A stretch of 8,907 nucleotides of DNA, from NCBI GenBank assembly GCA_965652545.1, contig CBFGWV010000205.1:1-8907 (forward strand), given 5' to 3'. Under the pieces are notes generated by a model. It was not told where the DNA came from. It worked only from the letters and a program-made list of their open reading frames with translations, and did no database searches. The number at the start of each line of letters is the position of its first letter. Position 1 is the first letter of the stretch. Below, one piece after another: positions 6,706-8,907 of the stretch. The stretch is from CBFGWV01 sp965652545. Lineage in GTDB: Bacteria; Pseudomonadota; Gammaproteobacteria; Competibacterales; Competibacteraceae. The position numbers and the translations under genes are program-made.

Positions 6706-6874
6706 TCGCGGGTGAGGTACGTCACAGACCGCGTTTTCAGGAGGCTGTTCGATGGCTCAACGATCCGACAGCATCCTTGCGGGGCTTGATCACGACGACG
6801 CCCGAACGGCGCAGGCGGGTCATCTGCGCGGACTATTCATAAGCATCTCGGAACACAGGCTGAATGATGAGGCG
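6706..6874. other. 169-base gap between pentapeptide and glycosyltransferase genes
   Basis: No gene on the minus strand and no clear hairpin terminator after the pentapeptide gene. The gap is less GC-rich than its surroundings and likely holds the glycosyltransferase promoter. A Shine-Dalgarno-like AGGAGG (6739-6744) followed by ATG at 6752 faces the opposite way. Confidence 0.6.
6836..6864 (-). promoter_or_regulatory. Weak possible promoter for the glycosyltransferase gene
   Basis: On the minus strand TTCAGC (6864-6859) and TATGAA (6841-6836) are separated by 17 bases, resembling weak sigma-70 -35 and -10 boxes (three of six and four of six matches). The start of transcription would be near 6829, leaving a leader of about 120 bases. 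Only spacing and partial matches support it. Confidence 0.22.
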
Positions 6875-7618
6875 TCAGCGGCACTCGCCGATGGACCCCG
6901 GGCGGCAGCGTTTGGCGTTGACCCACAGCGTGCTGGAGAGGTTCGCGTCGGTGAAGTCCGTCCCGTCGATGCGGGCGCCGCGCAGGTCGGCCCCGCTGAG
7001 GTCGGCGCCGTAGAAGTTCACGCCGATCAGGTTGGCATCGTTGAAGCGCGCTTCGATCAGCTTGGCGTCGACGAAGCTGGCGTATTCCAGGTCGGCGTCG
7101 CTGAAATCAGCGCGTGACGCATCCACGGCAACCAGGTTGGCCTCTTCGCCGCGGGCCTGGCGCAAGTCGGCATCCGCCAGCCGGGCGTCGCCGAAGTTGG
7201 CGCGGTCGAAGCGCACTTGGTAAAGCCGCGCCCGGCGCAGGTCGGCGCTGGTGAAGTCGGCCTCTTGCGCGTTCGCCCGGTCCAGGCGTGCGCCATCCAT
7301 GTGCGCGCCGGTGAATGCCGCCCCGCCCAGTTGGGCGCTGACCAGGCGCGCGCCCGAGAGGCGGGTGTTGATGAGGCTGGCGGCGTCCAGCCGGGCACGC
7401 CCGAGATCGGCACCGATGAGGTTGGCGTCCGAGAGGTTCGTGCCCGTCATATCCATCCCCACCAGGATGGCGCTGCGCAGGTCCGCACCGCTGAGGTCCT
7501 CGCCCGGTTTCTCGCAGCCCTGCCAGTCCACCCGGCGGTTGGGAGGGTCGTCACACGCTGCCTGCGCTGCCGGGCCACTGAGTATCAACAACACGCCCAA
7601 CACTTGCGGCAAACGCAT
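6875..7618 (-). CDS. Exported pentapeptide-repeat protein
   Basis: This 247-residue protein starts with a signal peptide (MRLPQVLGVLLILSGPAAQA, likely cut near 20/21). C22 lies next to the cut but has no good lipobox (Gln at -3), so a lipoprotein is unlikely. From residue 41 to 230 there are 38 uninterrupted pentapeptides of the A(D/N)LxxA type, with the central position at 42, 47, 52 and so on to 227. These should fold into a right-handed quadrilateral beta-helix of about 9.5 coils. The central residue is Leu, Phe, Met or Ile except for A117, G157 and A167, which may mark a weak spot or bulge. C22/C35 before and C238/C246 after the helix could form capping disulfides in the periplasm. Cytosolic DNA-mimic gyrase protectors such as Qnr or MfpA lack a signal peptide, so that role does not fit. 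The function is unknown; it is probably structural or a binding scaffold. It is likely co-transcribed with lon. Confidence 0.9.
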   Translation of the reverse strand: MRLPQVLGVLLILSGPAAQAACDDPPNRRVDWQGCEKPGEDLSGADLRSAILVGMDMTGTNLSDANLIGADLGRARLDAASLINTRLSGARLVSAQLGGAAFTGAHMDGARLDRANAQEADFTSADLRRARLYQVRFDRANFGDARLADADLRQARGEEANLVAVDASRADFSDADLEYASFVDAKLIEARFNDANLIGVNFYGADLSGADLRGARIDGTDFTDANLSSTLWVNAKRCRPGSIGECR

Positions 7619-7623
7619 GCCAA

Positions 7624-7630
7624 CCTCCCC
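7624..7630 (-). promoter_or_regulatory. Strong ribosome binding site for the pentapeptide gene
   Basis: On the minus strand GGGGAGG ends 5 bases before the ATG at 7618, in the 22-base gap after the lon stop codon. It fixes the start of the pentapeptide-repeat protein and suggests efficient translation from a lon read-through transcript. Confidence 0.75.
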
Positions 7631-7640
7631 GTTGCGGTCC

Positions 7641-8907
7641 CTAACTTGTAAACAGGATACGCGCCACCTCGCGGAAATGGCTTACGAAATGCACGGTAAG
7701 GTCTGTTTTGAGGTAGTCGGGAAGCTCCTCGAAGTTGCCCCGGTTGGCCTCCGGCAGGATCAACTCGCTGATCTTCACCCGCCGCGCGGCGATGACCTTC
7801 TCCCGCACCCCGCCGATGGCCAGGACTTCCCCGGTCAAGGTGAGCTCGCCGGTCATCGCCAGCGGGCGCTTGGGTTTTTCATTGCGCGCCAGGGACAACA
7901 GGGCGCTGGCCATGGTGATGCCGGCGCTGGGGCCGTCCTTGGGCGTGGCGCCCTCGGGCACATGCAGGTGAACATAGGCCTCGTCGAAGAACGTCGAGTC
8001 CGCCTTGAAGGTGTCGAGGTTGGCGCTGATATAGCTGTAGGCGATGTTGGCGGACTCCTGCATGACCTCGCCCAGGCGCCCGCTGAGTTTGAAGCCACGG
8101 TTCTTGGTGTGCACCCGGCTGGCTTCGATGCTCAAGGTGGCGCCGCCCATGGCCGTCCAGGCCAGGCCGGTGATCACACCCACGGCGCTGCGGGCGCGTT
8201 CACGCTGGAACGGCGCCTTGCCGAGGTACTCGTCCAGGTCCTTCACGCCCACGCGGATGGTGTCGCTGTGGCCGTCGACCAGCTTCACCGCCGCCTTGCG
8301 TACGATCCGCCCAAGCTGCTTCTCCAGGTTGCGGACGCCGGCCTCGCGGGCATAGCCCTCGATGACATCGCGCAGGGCGCGGTCGGTGATCTTCAACTGC
8401 TTGCGTTTCACACCGGCGCGCTCCAACTGGCGCGGCCACAGGTAATCCTTGGCGATGGCCAGCTTCTCATCGGTGATGTAGCCGGCCAGGCGGATGACCT
8501 CCATGCGATCGAGCAGGGGGCCGGGAATGGTGTCGAGCTGGTTGGCCGTGCAGATGAACAAGGCCTTGGACAAGTCCAGGCGCACATCCAGGTAGTGATC
8601 GAGAAAGTCGTTGTTCTGCTCCGGGTCCAGGACTTCCAGCAACGCCGAGGCCGGGTCGCCGTGGTAGGACGCCGAGATCTTGTCCACCTCGTCGAGCATG
8701 ATCACCGGGTTGGCCACGCCGGTTTCGCGCAAGGCCTGGACGAACTTGCCGGGCATGGCGCCGATGTACGTCCGCCGGTGGCCTTTGATCTCCGCCTCAT
8801 CGCGCATGCCGCCGACACTGAAGCGGTAAAACGGCCGGTCCAGTGCATCGGCCACCGAGCGGCCGATGGACGTCTTGCCCACCCCGGGCGGGCCGACCAG
8901 CAGCAGG
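7641..8907 (-). CDS. lon: Lon-type ATP-dependent serine protease, C-terminal half (5' end beyond the window)
   Basis: About 421 residues are visible, beginning at LLLVGPPGVGKTS; the GTG at 8882 is the valine of Walker A, not a start. Lon proteins are near 800 residues, so the N-terminal substrate-binding domain is missing here. Numbering from that valine as 1: Walker A finishes at G2-K3-T4, Walker B is IMLDEVDK (61-68), sensor 1 lies at TAN (112-114), and GPLLDRMEVIRL (121-132) is the usual AAA+ arginine-finger region. The protease domain has the Ser-Lys dyad, S319 in KDGPSAG (315-321) and K362 in VREKVIAAR (359-367). Lon is a cytoplasmic hexamer that degrades misfolded and regulatory proteins. 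Wording such as FICTANQLDTIPGPLLDRM and GFKLSGRLGEVMQESANIAYSYI fits the second, AsrA-like Lon paralogue found in some proteobacteria better than housekeeping Lon, but this is a recollection-based judgement. TGLAWTAMGG (238-247) has Ala where E. coli Lon has Glu (TGLAWTEVGG). Confidence 0.95.
   Translation of the reverse strand, partial: LLLVGPPGVGKTSIGRSVADALDRPFYRFSVGGMRDEAEIKGHRRTYIGAMPGKFVQALRETGVANPVIMLDEVDKISASYHGDPASALLEVLDPEQNNDFLDHYLDVRLDLSKALFICTANQLDTIPGPLLDRMEVIRLAGYITDEKLAIAKDYLWPRQLERAGVKRKQLKITDRALRDVIEGYAREAGVRNLEKQLGRIVRKAAVKLVDGHSDTIRVGVKDLDEYLGKAPFQRERARSAVGVITGLAWTAMGGATLSIEASRVHTKNRGFKLSGRLGEVMQESANIAYSYISANLDTFKADSTFFDEAYVHLHVPEGATPKDGPSAGITMASALLSLARNEKPKRPLAMTGELTLTGEVLAIGGVREKVIAARRVKISELILPEANRGNFEELPDYLKTDLTVHFVSHFREVARILFTS

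Noticed and set aside
5533..6789. 418-codon open frame on the plus strand
   Set aside because: It is antisense to glycosyltransferase domain 1 and the coiled coil, whose motifs are unambiguous; its product matches no family I recognise.
6929..7498. DNA tandem repeat of 15 bases
   Set aside because: The periodic GTCGGC-like pattern is the codon-level consequence of the pentapeptide repeats, not an independent DNA satellite.

Overview
The window is 8.9 kb of GC-rich DNA with all six recognisable genes, plus the first codons of a seventh, on the minus strand. Transcription therefore runs from position 8907 towards 1. High GC, long antisense shadow frames, dense packing with ATGA overlaps, a bacterial Lon protease and a GC-rich palindromic extragenic repeat point to a high-GC proteobacterium, probably a gammaproteobacterium. 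I cannot name a genus.

From upstream to downstream on the coding strand: (1) 8907-7641, the C-terminal half of a Lon-type ATP-dependent protease, cut by the window edge at its Walker A motif. (2) 7618-6875, an exported pentapeptide-repeat protein with a signal peptide and 38 consecutive pentapeptides, starting 22 bases after lon behind a strong Shine-Dalgarno sequence. (3) 6874-6706, a 169-base gap with a weak possible promoter. (4) 6705-3889, a 938-residue protein with three family-2 glycosyltransferase domains and a coiled coil. (5) 3888-3517, a 372-base gap holding a nested inverted-repeat element, a short palindrome and a possible extended -10 promoter. (6) 3516-1, a tightly coupled operon: an N-acyl-D-amino-acid-deacylase-type amidohydrolase fused to an Mpo1-like (DUF962) domain, a PAP2-family membrane phosphatase, an uncharacterised acetyltransferase-like protein, and the start of a further gene that is cut off.

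The operon in (6) is the most interesting part. Its members overlap by 4, 14 and 4 bases, so they are almost certainly co-translated. The families present (amide hydrolase, 2-hydroxy-fatty-acid dioxygenase-like domain, inositol-phosphorylceramide-synthase-like PAP2, possible acyltransferase) suggest turnover or remodelling of an N-acylated or sphingolipid-like membrane lipid. That is inference from family membership, not something the sequence proves. The fusion, a perfect 27-base palindrome inside the deacylase's early codons, and the nested repeat just upstream are the points most worth a second look.
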